A DNA stretch of 60,537 nucleotides from an uncultured Sutterella sp. (GCA_900767875.1 CAAGAT010000008.1:1-60537); one strand, 5' to 3'; counted from the first letter of the stretch, positions 33,722 through 42,377 are shown. Notes: generated by a model from the letters alone, not told the origin. Program-made: numbers and translations.

Positions 33722-34930
33722 ATGCTGACTTCCCGCCAGATTGAACTCATCAAGGCCACCGTTCCCGTGCTCCGTGAAAACGGCGTTGCGCTGATCTCGT
33801 ACTTCTACAAGCGCATGCTCTCGGGCAACCCCGAACTGCAGAACACGTTCAACAACGCGCACCAGGAACGCGGGCATCAGCAAAAGGCTCTGGCCGGCGC
33901 CGTTCTGGCCTACGCCGAAAACATTGAAAACCCCGCCGTGCTTCTGGGCGCCGTCAAGCACATCGCCACCAAGCACTGCACGGTCGGCATCCGTCCGGAA
34001 CAGTACGGCATCGTCGGCAAGCACCTGCTGGCTTCCATCCGCGAAGTGCTCGGCCAAGCGGCCACCGATGAGCTCATCGAAGCCTGGGCCGCCGCCTACG
34101 GGCAGCTCGCCGACATTCTCATCGGCGTCGAATCGGGCATCTACAAGGATCAGACCATGGCCGAAGGCGGCTGGTCGGGCTGGCGTCCCTTCGTGATCGA
34201 ACGCAAGGTCGTCGAAACCCCCGAAGTGACGAGCTTTTACCTGCGTCCGACCGACAAGGGCGCCGTGAGCGGCTACAAGCCCGGTCAGTTCGTCTCCGTG
34301 CGCGTTTACCTGCCCGAGCTCGGCGTGATGCAGCCGCGTCAGTACTCCCTGTCGCGCGCCGCTTCCGACGACGGCATGCTGCGCATCTCCGTCAAGCGCA
34401 TCGACGCCAAGGATGCCGCTCCGGCCGGCCTCGTCTCCAACCACCTGCATGGCCTTTCCGAGGGCGCCATCGTGGAACTGTCCGCCCCCACGGGTGAATT
34501 CTTCCTGGCCGAAGGCACCAACCCCGTCGTGCTCGTGAGCGCCGGCATCGGCATCACCCCCGTGATGGCCATGCTCCAGGACATCCTCGCCAAGAACCCG
34601 CAGCGCCCCGTCACGTTCCTGCACGTGGCCCGCTCGACGGAAAACTTTGCGCTCATGAACGAAGTGCGCCAGTGCATGCCCAAGCTTACCAACGGCAAGT
34701 GCGGCGTGTACCTGACGCAGGCCAAGGAAGGCGACGGCAAGTGCACCTGCTTTAAGTTCGGTCGCCCCGACGCGGCCGCCGTCGCCGCCCTGGCGCCGAC
34801 TGCCGACGCCGACGTGTACATCTGCGGCCCGGTGGACTTCATGAAGTCCATGAGCCTGGCCTTTGCCGCCGCGGGCGTTCCCGCCGAGCAGATTCATACC
34901 GAAGCGTTCGGCACGGGCAATCAGAGCTAA
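33722..34930 (+). CDS. hmp: Flavohaemoprotein nitric oxide dioxygenase, 402 aa
   Basis: Oxidises NO to nitrate with O2 and NAD(P)H, or reduces it anaerobically. The globin domain (1-140) has Tyr29 (B10), Gln53 (E7) and proximal His85 (KHCTVGI), the same numbers as E. coli Hmp. The FAD domain has RQYSLS, and the NAD domain GIGITPVMAML and VYICGPVDFM. ATG 33722 is preceded by TAGGAGAG. The promoter carries an NsrR-like palindrome and nsrR follows after a terminator, giving a simple NO-responsive unit. Confidence 0.95.
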   Translation: MLTSRQIELIKATVPVLRENGVALISYFYKRMLSGNPELQNTFNNAHQERGHQQKALAGAVLAYAENIENPAVLLGAVKHIATKHCTVGIRPEQYGIVGKHLLASIREVLGQAATDELIEAWAAAYGQLADILIGVESGIYKDQTMAEGGWSGWRPFVIERKVVETPEVTSFYLRPTDKGAVSGYKPGQFVSVRVYLPELGVMQPRQYSLSRAASDDGMLRISVKRIDAKDAAPAGLVSNHLHGLSEGAIVELSAPTGEFFLAEGTNPVVLVSAGIGITPVMAMLQDILAKNPQRPVTFLHVARSTENFALMNEVRQCMPKLTNGKCGVYLTQAKEGDGKCTCFKFGRPDAAAVAALAPTADADVYICGPVDFMKSMSLAFAAAGVPAEQIHTEAFGTGNQS

Positions 34931-34996
34931 ACACTGAGCAGTCAGGCGCACCAGAGCACATCGATCGGTGATCCGTGCGGTCTCACCGATCGACTG

Positions 34997-35050
34997 ACGA
35001 CGGCCAACGGAACCGGCTCCCCTTCGGTTCTCTCGGCCGTCGTTTTATTA
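34997..35050 (+). terminator. Terminator of hmp
   Basis: ACGACGGCC pairs with GGCCGTCGT (34997-35005 and 35035-35043) and runs into TTTATTATT. nsrR therefore probably has its own promoter or depends on read-through. Confidence 0.8.
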
Positions 35051-35106
35051 TTGTTTCGGGGCACCCCAGCCCTTTTTCCCCATCGGTTTCTTTTGGTCAG
35101 GATTTC

Positions 35107-35550
35107 ATGCAGTTAAAGCGTTCGACGGACATTCTCCTGCGCGTCCTCCTGTATCTGGCCTCCCACCCCGAGCGAGAGCCGGTTTCGATTCAGGACCTCA
35201 GCGAGGAACTCAACTGGAACAAGAACCTCGTCGTCAAGGTGGCGCACATGGCCGTGCAGGAAGGGCTTCTGAAGGCCGCGCGCGGCCGCAGCGGGGGTCT
35301 GGCCCTGGCCAAGCCGGCCAAGGAATACAACCTCGGGCAAATCGTGCGTCTGAGCGAAGGCGCCGAGGAACTCGTGAGCTGCAGCGAGCCGCCCTGCCCG
35401 CTTCTGGCCTGCGGCTGCCGTCTGCGCTCGGCGCTGCGCAGGGCCGAAGAGGCCTTCTTTAAGGATCTGGAGAGCTACACCCTGGCCGATCTGATCGGCC
35501 GCGCCGACGGACTCTCCGTCGTGCAACCCCCGCGGTCCCGCGCCGCGTAA
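35107..35550 (+). CDS. nsrR: NsrR nitric-oxide-sensing Rrf2 regulator, 147 aa
   Basis: A repressor whose Fe-S cluster is destroyed by NO. The N-terminal winged helix (residues 1-65, ending GRSGGLALAKP) is the Rrf2 fold. The Cys cluster C92-x4-C97-x4-C102-x-C104 matches the three NsrR ligands plus one extra Cys, and the following region CRLRSAL...SYTLADLI is almost the E. coli NsrR C-terminus. ATG 35107 has AGGA upstream; the frame extends further but without support. It sits directly downstream of its expected target hmp. Confidence 0.93.
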   Translation: MQLKRSTDILLRVLLYLASHPEREPVSIQDLSEELNWNKNLVVKVAHMAVQEGLLKAARGRSGGLALAKPAKEYNLGQIVRLSEGAEELVSCSEPPCPLLACGCRLRSALRRAEEAFFKDLESYTLADLIGRADGLSVVQPPRSRAA

Positions 35551-35585
35551 ATTCCGGAGGGCATCCGTGCGCGGCGTCCGAAAGC

Positions 35586-35626
35586 AAAAGAGTCCGACCG
35601 GCAAAACCGCCGCATCGGACTCTTTT
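35586..35626. terminator. Bidirectional terminator between nsrR and the Cys-rich gene
   Basis: AAAAGAGTCCGA pairs with TCGGACTCTTTT around a 17-nt loop. The flanks are A-rich on the left and T-rich on the right. Confidence 0.88.
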
Positions 35627-35643
35627 TCGTTTGGCTTCAAGCC

Positions 35644-35913
35644 TCAGTGCTTGCCACAGCAGCAGCAGGACTCCTTCTTGTGCTCGGGCTTTTCGGCGCC
35701 GCAGCAGCAGGACGACTCCGTCTTGTGCTCGGGCTCTTCGGAGCCGCAGTAGCAGGCGTGTTTTTCCTTCTTGGGCTTGGGCGCTCTGTCGCAGCCGCAC
35801 GATTCGCAGCCGCAGCTACAGCTTCCGGCTCCTCCCTGTTTGATCTTACGGATCACCATCAGCACAAAGAGTGCGGCCACGAGTGCCACAATCAGCCAAC
35901 TGACAAAGTTCAT
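35644..35913 (-). CDS. FeoB-associated Cys-rich membrane protein, 89 aa
   Basis: One N-terminal membrane helix (residues 4-24, SWLIVALVAALFVLMVI) is followed by a basic stop-transfer segment and a cytoplasmic Cys-rich domain containing about 16 Cys: SCSCGCESCGC, CYCG, SCCCG and SCCCCG. The latter clusters are separated by PEHK-type spacers that repeat at DNA level with a 45-bp period. Such small Cys-rich proteins commonly accompany feoB; a role in receiving or sensing Fe2+ is inferred. TTGGAGG precedes ATG 35913, 14 bp after feoB. Confidence 0.8.
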   Translation of the reverse strand: MNFVSWLIVALVAALFVLMVIRKIKQGGAGSCSCGCESCGCDRAPKPKKEKHACYCGSEEPEHKTESSCCCGAEKPEHKKESCCCCGKH

Positions 35914-35927
35914 AAAACCTCCAACAA

Positions 35928-38279
35928 TCACATAAAGCCCAGCGACTGACCGATGAGGCTCACCACAAGGGCGATGAGCCAGGCAAAGGCGCACTGAAAG
36001 AACGCCACGCCGACAGCCCACAAACCGCCGAGCTCACGCTTGATCGTGGCCACGGCCGCAACGCAGGGCGTATACAAAAGACAGAATACCAGGAAAGTGA
36101 CCGCCGTCAGGCCGCTCATGGCCGCCGCGAGCGCCTCGGATGAGCCGAAGGTCACCGACAGGGTGCTCACCACGCTTTCCTTGGCCATAAAGCCGCTGAT
36201 CAGGGCCGTGCTCACGCGCCAGTCGCCAAAGCCCAGGGGAGCAAAGAGCGGCGAAATCCAGCCCGAAATCACGGCCAGCATCGAGACCTGGGCGTCTTCA
36301 ACCGGATTGATGCGAAAGTCAAACGACTGCAGGAACCAGATGATGATGGTTGCGACAAAAATCACCGTAAAGGCGCGCTCCAAAAAGTCCTTGGCCTTAT
36401 CCCAGAGCAACAGCGCCACGTTGCGCGCGCCCGGCATGCGGTAATTGGGCAGCTCCATCACAAAGGGCATGGCCTCGCCCTTAAAGACGGTGCTGCGCAT
36501 GCATTTGCCCAGCCCAATGGCCATGACGATGCCCAGCAGGTACAGCGCCGTCATCACGAGCGCCCCCTCGCCCGGAAAGAACGTCGCCACAAAGAAGGCG
36601 TAGATGGGCAGTTTGGCCGAGCAGCTCATAAAGGGCGTGAGCAAAATCGTCATCTTGCGGTCGCGCTCGGACGGCAGCGTGCGGCTTGCCATCACCGCTG
36701 GCACCGTGCACCCAAAGCCGATGAGCATCGGCACGATGCTGCGGCCCGACAGACCGATGCGGCGCAGGAACATGTCCATCACGAACGCCACACGGGCCAT
36801 GTAGCCGCTGTCTTCCAAAAACGACAGGAAGAAAAAGAGCACGACGATCGTGGGCACGAAACTCACCACACTGCCCACGCCGTTGAAAATCCCGTCGATG
36901 ACGAGCGAGTGAACCGAGGCGTTGACCTCAAACTGCGTCAGCAGCGCATCGACTTCATCGGTGGCCAGGCCAATCAGGGCATCGAGCCCGTCGGTAAGCC
37001 AGGCGCCCACCACGTTGAACGTGAGCCAGAACACCAGCGCCATGATCGCCACGAAAGCCGGGATGGCCGTGTAGCGGCCCGTCAGAATCCGGTCGATCTT
37101 TTGGCTGCGAATGTGCTCGCGGCTTTCGGCGGGCTTGACCACGGTCTGCGCGCACACCTTGTCGATGAAGGCAAAGCGCATGTCGGCGATGGCCGCGGCC
37201 CGATCCAGGCCGCGCTCGGCCTCGAGTTGCCTGACGATGTGTTCGATCGTGCGCTTTTCGTTGACGTCGAGCCCCAACCGCTGCATCAGCACCGTGTCGC
37301 CCTCGACGATCTTGCCCGCGGCAAAGCGCGCCGGAATGCCCGCGGCCTGCGCGTGGTCTTCGATGAGGTACATCAGAGAGTGCAGGCAGCGGTGCACGGC
37401 GCCGCCGTGATCCTCGATCGAGCAAAAGTCGTGCACGGCCGGCGTTTCCACATAGCGGGCCGCGTGCAGGGCGTGCTCGACGAGCTCTTCGATGCCTTCA
37501 CCGCGGCTGGCGGAAATCGGCACCACGGGGATGCCGAGCAAGGCCTCCATTTCGTTGACGCGCACCGCTCCGCCGTTGGCCGTCACCTCGTCCATCATGT
37601 TGAGCGCGAGCACCATGGGGCGGCCGAGCTCCATGAGCTGCAGCGTCAGGTACATGTTGCGCTCGATGTTGGTCGCATCGACGATGTTGATGATGACGTG
37701 CGGGTCCTCGCGCAGAATGAATTCGCGCGTGACGATTTCTTCGTTGGTGTAGGGCGAAAGCGAATAGATGCCCGGCAGGTCGGTGACGAGCATGTCCTCG
37801 TGGTCGATGATGCGGCCGTCCTTTCGGTCGACCGTCACGCCCGGGAAGTTGCCCACGTGCTGATTGGAGCCCGTGAGCTTGTTAAAGAGCGTCGTCTTGC
37901 CGCAGTTTTGGTTGCCCGCCAGGGCCACGCGGATCGTGTCGGTCGTCAGAATCGGCTCCTGGCGGCCCTTGGTGGCCCCGGCTTCCGAGTAGCCCGGGTG
38001 ATCCATTTCAATGGGCTTGGCGGGAGTCTTTTTGACCGGCTCGCCGCAGCGAACGTCCGTCACCAGAATTTGCGCCGCTTCGGCCACACGCAGCGTGAGC
38101 TCGTAGCTGCGGATGCGCACTTCGATGGGGTCTCCCATCGGGGCGCGCTTGACGAGCGTCACCGTGGCCTGCGGAATCAGGCCCATGTCGAGAAAGTGCT
38201 GGCGCAGCGCCCCGCTCCCGCCGACGGTCTCCACCGTCGCACTCTGCCCGACGGAAAGCTGATTGAGGTTTATTGCCAT
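35928..38279 (-). CDS. feoB: FeoA-FeoB fusion ferrous iron transporter, 783 aa
   Basis: Imports Fe2+ across the inner membrane. Residues 1-77 are a FeoA (SH3-like) domain; after a linker, the G-protein domain starts with GNQNCGKTT (G1), DLPG (G3) and NMMD (G4). The membrane part (from about 400) has the Gate motifs with GCTVPA and CSAKLPIYAFF. Most bacteria encode FeoA separately; here it is fused at the N-terminus. The Cys-rich small protein follows 14 bp later. No clear Fur box was identified upstream (38280-38548), though AT-rich sequence is present. Confidence 0.94.
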   Translation of the reverse strand: MAINLNQLSVGQSATVETVGGSGALRQHFLDMGLIPQATVTLVKRAPMGDPIEVRIRSYELTLRVAEAAQILVTDVRCGEPVKKTPAKPIEMDHPGYSEAGATKGRQEPILTTDTIRVALAGNQNCGKTTLFNKLTGSNQHVGNFPGVTVDRKDGRIIDHEDMLVTDLPGIYSLSPYTNEEIVTREFILREDPHVIINIVDATNIERNMYLTLQLMELGRPMVLALNMMDEVTANGGAVRVNEMEALLGIPVVPISASRGEGIEELVEHALHAARYVETPAVHDFCSIEDHGGAVHRCLHSLMYLIEDHAQAAGIPARFAAGKIVEGDTVLMQRLGLDVNEKRTIEHIVRQLEAERGLDRAAAIADMRFAFIDKVCAQTVVKPAESREHIRSQKIDRILTGRYTAIPAFVAIMALVFWLTFNVVGAWLTDGLDALIGLATDEVDALLTQFEVNASVHSLVIDGIFNGVGSVVSFVPTIVVLFFFLSFLEDSGYMARVAFVMDMFLRRIGLSGRSIVPMLIGFGCTVPAVMASRTLPSERDRKMTILLTPFMSCSAKLPIYAFFVATFFPGEGALVMTALYLLGIVMAIGLGKCMRSTVFKGEAMPFVMELPNYRMPGARNVALLLWDKAKDFLERAFTVIFVATIIIWFLQSFDFRINPVEDAQVSMLAVISGWISPLFAPLGFGDWRVSTALISGFMAKESVVSTLSVTFGSSEALAAAMSGLTAVTFLVFCLLYTPCVAAVATIKRELGGLWAVGVAFFQCAFAWLIALVVSLIGQSLGFM

Positions 38280-38481
38280 TCTTATGCCTTTCTGGGGAAG
38301 GGCGCATTTTACCGTCCCTGAGGCAAAACGGCGTTTTTTGCTGACTTTTCAAGCACTCGCATGGAAAATCGGCAGGCGACTCGTCCCGATATTTCGTGTC
38401 CGATCAAGGGTAGTCCTTTGGAACTAGCTCTAGCGGCCTATTGCGGCACTCTTAAATTTGCATTAAAAATCACTCCTCGCA

Positions 38482-38506
38482 GAATCTTAAAGATCAGTTA
38501 AGATTC
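38482..38506. promoter_or_regulatory. Perfect 9-bp inverted repeat between feoB and the dihaem cytochrome gene
   Basis: GAATCTTAA (38482-38490) and TTAAGATTC (38498-38506) are separated by 7 bp. The position, 43 bp before the cytochrome start, suits an operator; the regulator is unknown. Confidence 0.5.
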
Positions 38507-38548
38507 AAGTTAAGAGAAAACCCTAAAAAAATTCTTTGGAGAAAACCC

Positions 38549-38836
38549 ATGGCCAAGTTCAGTCTTTCCGCCGCTGTGGCCGCCGTCGCCATGTCGCTTT
38601 GCGCCGGTGCTTACGCTGCCGGTGGCGTTCCCCCGCAGATCCCGCATGACATCTCCGCCTACAAGATCACCCCGGAAATGAATCCCTGCGTGATGTGCCA
38701 CGGAGACAAGACCAAGTCGGGTGCCGCCAAGGTTGCGGGTTCTCCGCAGGCCATGCCGGCCGACCACTTCGCCAAGGACTCCAACAAGCCCGACGCGATG
38801 CACAACACCTGCACGATGTGCCACCAGAAGAAGTAA
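38549..38836 (+). CDS. NapB-like small dihaem cytochrome c, 95 aa
   Basis: A Sec signal peptide (1-23) is followed by two haem sites, CVMCH and CTMCH, with extra His residues in IPHDIS and ADHFAKDS; spacing and the IPHDI and PADHF elements resemble NapB, the electron-transfer subunit of periplasmic nitrate reductase. There is no napA or other nap gene here, so it probably serves another periplasmic reductase. TTGGAG precedes the ATG, and a strong terminator follows. Confidence 0.82.
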   Translation: MAKFSLSAAVAAVAMSLCAGAYAAGGVPPQIPHDISAYKITPEMNPCVMCHGDKTKSGAAKVAGSPQAMPADHFAKDSNKPDAMHNTCTMCHQKK

Positions 38837-38862
38837 TTCTTCTCTGAGCCTCGCGCCAAAAG

Positions 38863-38893
38863 GCCGCAGCGGTTTTTCCCCTGCGGCTTTTTT
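38863..38893 (+). terminator. Terminator of the dihaem cytochrome gene
   Basis: GCCGCAG pairs with CTGCGGC and is followed by TTTTTTG. Confidence 0.88.
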
Positions 38894-38956
38894 GCGCCCC
38901 GCGTTTTGCCCCGCTCCGAACCATCCCCTCCCTTTCCTCTTCCCAACCACTTCATC

Positions 38957-39820
38957 ATGTCGGATTCCCGATCGACCTCACTCGGCCTTGTCATTGAAGG
39001 CGGCGGCGTGCGCGGCATCTATGCCGCAGGCGTCCTCGATGTTCTGCACGATCTGATGCTGCCCTTTACGGGCGTCATCGGCGTGTCGGCCGGCGCCCTC
39101 CACGGCTGCTCGTTCGTCTCGGGCCAGAAAGGCCGCAGTCTGCGCATCTACGAACGCTTCTGCCGCGATCCGCGCTTTTTCAGTTTCCGCACCTGGCTGC
39201 GCACGGGCAACATCGTCGACAACGACTTTTGCTACCACGCCATTCCGAGCGTCTACGAACCGTTTGACGAAGCGGCCTTTCCCGCCTCGCGCATGGGGTT
39301 TTGGACGGTGAGCACGAACCTCGTGACCGGCCGACCCGAATACATCCGCATGCGCTCGTGCATGGACGACATCACACCGCTCATCGCCTCGGCGTCCCTG
39401 CCCTACGTCTCAAAGCCTGTTCAATACCAAGGAAAGCTTTTGCTCGACGGCGGCTGCTCGAACCGCGTCCCCTTAAAGGCGTTTGAAGCCATGGGCTTTG
39501 CGCGCAACGTGGTGGTGCTCACGCCCCCCTCAGAGCACCGCGTCCGCGACCGCGACGCCGCGCTCGTGCGCCTCTTTTACCGCAAATACCCTGCCTTTTG
39601 CCGCACCTTTTCCGACAGCCCCCGCGTCTACGAGCAAACGCAGACCCATCTGAACGCGCAACGGGCCCAAGGCAAGGCCTTCATCATTCGCCCGCACGGC
39701 GCGGTGCCCGTCGGGCGCCTGTCGCACGACCCGCAGGCCATCCGCCGCGCCTATCAAATGGGGCATGACGATGCGATGGCGTCTTTGAAGTCGCTTGAGG
39801 CGTGGGTCGGCGCATCTTGA
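38957..39820 (+). CDS. Patatin-like phospholipase, 287 aa
   Basis: A probable lipid acyl hydrolase. The patatin signatures are present: oxyanion hole GGGVRG (near residue 15), nucleophile Ser in GVSAG (near 43) and the catalytic Asp in DGG (near 169). No signal peptide is visible, so it acts in the cytoplasm or at the membrane; similarity of layout to YjjU-type proteins is noted. ATG 38957 starts just before the conserved region. It appears monocistronic. Confidence 0.88.
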   Translation: MSDSRSTSLGLVIEGGGVRGIYAAGVLDVLHDLMLPFTGVIGVSAGALHGCSFVSGQKGRSLRIYERFCRDPRFFSFRTWLRTGNIVDNDFCYHAIPSVYEPFDEAAFPASRMGFWTVSTNLVTGRPEYIRMRSCMDDITPLIASASLPYVSKPVQYQGKLLLDGGCSNRVPLKAFEAMGFARNVVVLTPPSEHRVRDRDAALVRLFYRKYPAFCRTFSDSPRVYEQTQTHLNAQRAQGKAFIIRPHGAVPVGRLSHDPQAIRRAYQMGHDDAMASLKSLEAWVGAS

Positions 39821-40292
39821 CTCTGGGTATAGCCGGATTCAAATGACGGCTAATGTAAATGCGATTTCAAAAATTACATAAAAACAAGAGTTTCATTTTT
39901 TTATTTAGTCGGCTATTGTTTGTTGAAGCAAACATTTTGTGGTCGAGATGATTTTCCGTCAATTTGCCGATGATTTTTGATCAGTTGGCCTATGGAAAGG
40001 TTTCCGAGGCCGAGGGATTAGAGTTGCCCTCGGCGACAGGATCCGCACCGTGTCCCATGGGAAAAAGACGCAAGCAAAGGACGAGGGCCCGTTCGGATCC
40101 GTGCCGTCGGCGACGGGGGGCACTCTGCACGCAACAGCCAGCCGTATCCAATTGCTCACGTCGCCCCCTTCCCGCAAGGGCTTCTTCGACTGCCGACCCC
40201 CGATAGGACAACAAAAAAGCGAGAGTAGCCGGAACACAATGTCCCGACTCTCCCGCTTTGCCGATCCGACCGTGGTCAGGCGTCGCGCTCTT
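39821..40292. other. Gene-free region between the patatin and HicB-like genes
   Basis: Convergent intergenic region. A TGTTTG-ttgaag-CAAACA hairpin followed by TTTTG (39917-39938) may terminate the patatin transcript. Around 40030-40120 there are paired GGATCCG and TCGGCGAC direct repeats of unknown meaning. The HicB-like operon terminator lies at 40212-40256. Short open frames here look spurious. Confidence 0.5.
40212..40256 (-). terminator. Terminator of the osmC-nlpC-hicB group
   Basis: On the minus strand GCGGGAGAGT pairs with ACTCTCGC (one bulged base) and is followed by TTTTTTG. Confidence 0.8.
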
Positions 40293-40559
40293 CTACGCTG
40301 TGGCGTCGTCGATCGCCAAGTCGATCACCAACCACTCGGCCCCCGAGAACTCGGGCTTGGCGGCGTGCGCTTGAATCGGCGAAGGAGCCAGAACGGCTTG
40401 AGAAGCGGCGCATCGGCTCTGCATCCAGCCCGAGGCGGCTTCCCGGATCGCACCTTTGAGCGCCTCCAGGCTGTCGGCCTCGGTCACGACGCTGGGCAGA
40501 TCGGGCACCTCGGCACTCAACACCCCTTTCGTGTTCCACACAGCCACGGGATAAAGCAT
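40293..40559 (-). CDS. HicB-like (UPF0150) protein, 88 aa
   Basis: The N-terminal half has the HicB fold signature: a strand pair (MLYPVAVWN...VLSAEVPDLPSVV), then a helix with SLEALKGAIREAA. HicB proteins are usually antitoxins of HicA RNases, but no hicA-like gene adjoins it and the C-terminal DNA-binding part is short or absent, so it may be an orphan with another role. AAGGAAG precedes ATG 40559. It follows the NlpC/P60 gene by 13 bp and shares its terminator. Confidence 0.75.
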   Translation of the reverse strand: MLYPVAVWNTKGVLSAEVPDLPSVVTEADSLEALKGAIREAASGWMQSRCAASQAVLAPSPIQAHAAKPEFSGAEWLVIDLAIDDATA

Positions 40560-40572
40560 TCTGTTGACTTCC

Positions 40573-41838
40573 TTATTCAATCGCCGGCAGCCGGCAGGGC
40601 GTCAATAGCCCCGGCTTTTGGGCATAGAAGGGATTGTCGCGCAGCGTCGTGGCGCAGGGTACGTTTGTCAGGGTCGGATCCAGACGGTAGGCCCCGAGGA
40701 ATCTTCCCGCCTCATAGGCGCTGTAGATGCTTGATGTCGGATCGAGAGACTCAATGCGCACGCTGCCCAGGGAGTGTATGAACTCACCCTTTCCGAGCGA
40801 AATGCCGATGTGCTCGACCTTGATTCTCCCCGCCTTGTCCTTTCGACCAAAGGCCAGCAGGCTGCCCGGCTGCAGATCACGCACGGACGAGACGGCAACG
40901 GGGGTTGCCTGGGCGATCTGCTGATCGGCGTCGCGCGCCGCGATCACGCCCAGGCTGCGCCACACAAGGGACACAAAGCCCGAGCAGTCCAGCCCCGCCT
41001 CGCTCGTGCCGCCCCACAAATACGGGGTGCCCAGCCAAGAGCGGGCCTCTCGCACAAAGGCCGCGTGGAAGGCCTTTTCATCGCCCTCGCGCAGCGCCTG
41101 ACGGTTTTCTTCAAAAGTGGTGAGGCTTTGCAAATCCGAGACCCGCACGAAACCCTGCCGTCCGTCGGGAAGGCGAACGGCCGCCCCTGCTTTGGTTTGC
41201 CCTACAAGACGCACGACGGAAAGTTCGGGCAGGGGCAGGAGCACCCGCCCAGTCTCGTCGGTCACCTGCGCCGTGCGGCCGACGGTCACGAGCAACTCGG
41301 AGGCGTTCCACTCCCCGAGCGCCTGGTCCGATATGCGTTCGATCTGCAGGGAATGCACCCAGCCGATGTAGCCGTCGGGCGTCTGCACGCGCCAGAAGGG
41401 GCGCTCAAACTCAAGCACCCGCAAGGGAGTGCCCAAAAGCGCCTGCGTCGTGGTGGAGGCAGCAAAGGCCGGCCGCGTGAGAATCGTGGCCGTGGGGACA
41501 CTCACGAGGGCCCAGGGCGTTTGGGCGGCCGGAGTCCCTGGCTGGGGCAAAACAGTGACGTCAAGGGCCACCGTGCGGCCGGTACGGGCAAGGCGCTCGT
41601 GCAGGGCCGCGAGCGCCTGCTCTTGGTCCGTGTGGCCCACGAGGACCGGCCCCTTCTCCCCGTCTTGCACCCTAACGTCCCACAACGCCAGCCGTTTGTC
41701 GGGCGCGTGCGCGCGGCCGACCTCGTCGGCCAGCGCCTGCAGCGTCTCGTGCTCGAGACCGGGCAGGTGTGCGCAGGCCGTCAGCAAAAGGGTGGCGGCC
41801 AGCAGCGCGGCGGGACGAAGGCGTCGCAAAAGGGACAT
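40573..41838 (-). CDS. NlpC/P60 cell-wall peptidase lipoprotein with SH3 domains, 421 aa
   Basis: A lipoprotein signal with lipobox LTAC (Cys22) anchors it in a membrane. Residues 100-235 resemble two bacterial SH3 domains (PTATILTRP...GWVHSLQI; VRLPDGRQGFVRV). The C-terminal NlpC/P60 domain has the catalytic Cys in GLDCSGF and His in VEHIGIS, with a further His in FIHSLG. It probably cleaves D-Glu-diaminopimelate peptide links in peptidoglycan. It is downstream of osmC by 22 bp and upstream of the HicB-like gene. Confidence 0.9.
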   Translation of the reverse strand: MSLLRRLRPAALLAATLLLTACAHLPGLEHETLQALADEVGRAHAPDKRLALWDVRVQDGEKGPVLVGHTDQEQALAALHERLARTGRTVALDVTVLPQPGTPAAQTPWALVSVPTATILTRPAFAASTTTQALLGTPLRVLEFERPFWRVQTPDGYIGWVHSLQIERISDQALGEWNASELLVTVGRTAQVTDETGRVLLPLPELSVVRLVGQTKAGAAVRLPDGRQGFVRVSDLQSLTTFEENRQALREGDEKAFHAAFVREARSWLGTPYLWGGTSEAGLDCSGFVSLVWRSLGVIAARDADQQIAQATPVAVSSVRDLQPGSLLAFGRKDKAGRIKVEHIGISLGKGEFIHSLGSVRIESLDPTSSIYSAYEAGRFLGAYRLDPTLTNVPCATTLRDNPFYAQKPGLLTPCRLPAIE

Positions 41839-41860
41839 GACGCAGGGCCTGAAGTCTCGC

Positions 41861-42277
41861 TCAGAGCATCACCACTTCGATGGCGGTTTCGCACTTGAGC
41901 GAATTGAGAATCGGCGAGACCCGCAGCACCTTTTCGGCGATCTTGTCAAAGACTTCCTTGGGGCTGTCGGACTTGACGAGCACCTTAAAGCGCAGGTTCT
42001 GCATGCCCTCCAGGGCGCCGCGGAAGACGGCGTCGGCCTCAACCTTCACATCGGTGAAGGGGATGTTGCGATGCATGGCGATCTGCTCGACACTGATGGC
42101 CACGCACCCGGCGGCCGACCACAGGAGCATTTCGGCGGGCGTGGGCCCAAGGTCATTGCCCATGTCGTCCTTGGGCTCGTCGGTGATGTAGGAAAACTCG
42201 CGCGTGCGGATGATGTTGCTCGTCTTGTCGCGCCAGTCGACCTGTGCGTGGACCGGATAGAAAGTGCAACCGGACAT
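41861..42277 (-). CDS. OsmC/Ohr family protein, 138 aa
   Basis: The family contains thiol peroxidases for organic hydroperoxides. The conserved GPTPAEMLLWSAAGCVAISV is present with one of the redox Cys (in AGCVA); the second Cys near the C-terminus (LKCETAI) is in the expected place. The general OsmC/YhfA-like branch is more likely than Ohr. GGGAGG precedes ATG 42277. It is the first gene of the group running down to the HicB-like gene. Confidence 0.88.
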   Translation of the reverse strand: MSGCTFYPVHAQVDWRDKTSNIIRTREFSYITDEPKDDMGNDLGPTPAEMLLWSAAGCVAISVEQIAMHRNIPFTDVKVEADAVFRGALEGMQNLRFKVLVKSDSPKEVFDKIAEKVLRVSPILNSLKCETAIEVVML

Positions 42278-42348
42278 GGTTCCTCCCTCATGGAGTCGTT
42301 TTTTTCGTCGCCGATGAGTTTAGCCTCAAGCACCGCTCAAAAGCGGCC

Positions 42349-42377
42349 GGGGACGGGGCGATTACTCGCTCGTCCCC
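42349..42377 (-). terminator. Terminator-like hairpin after the D-serine dehydratase-like gene
   Basis: GGGGACG pairs with CGTCCCC with an inner GCG/CGC extension. No T-run follows, so strength is uncertain. Confidence 0.45.

Noticed and set aside
40050..40781. 243-residue open frame across the HicB-like gene
   Set aside because: It is antisense to the HicB-like and NlpC/P60 genes and its composition is noise-like.
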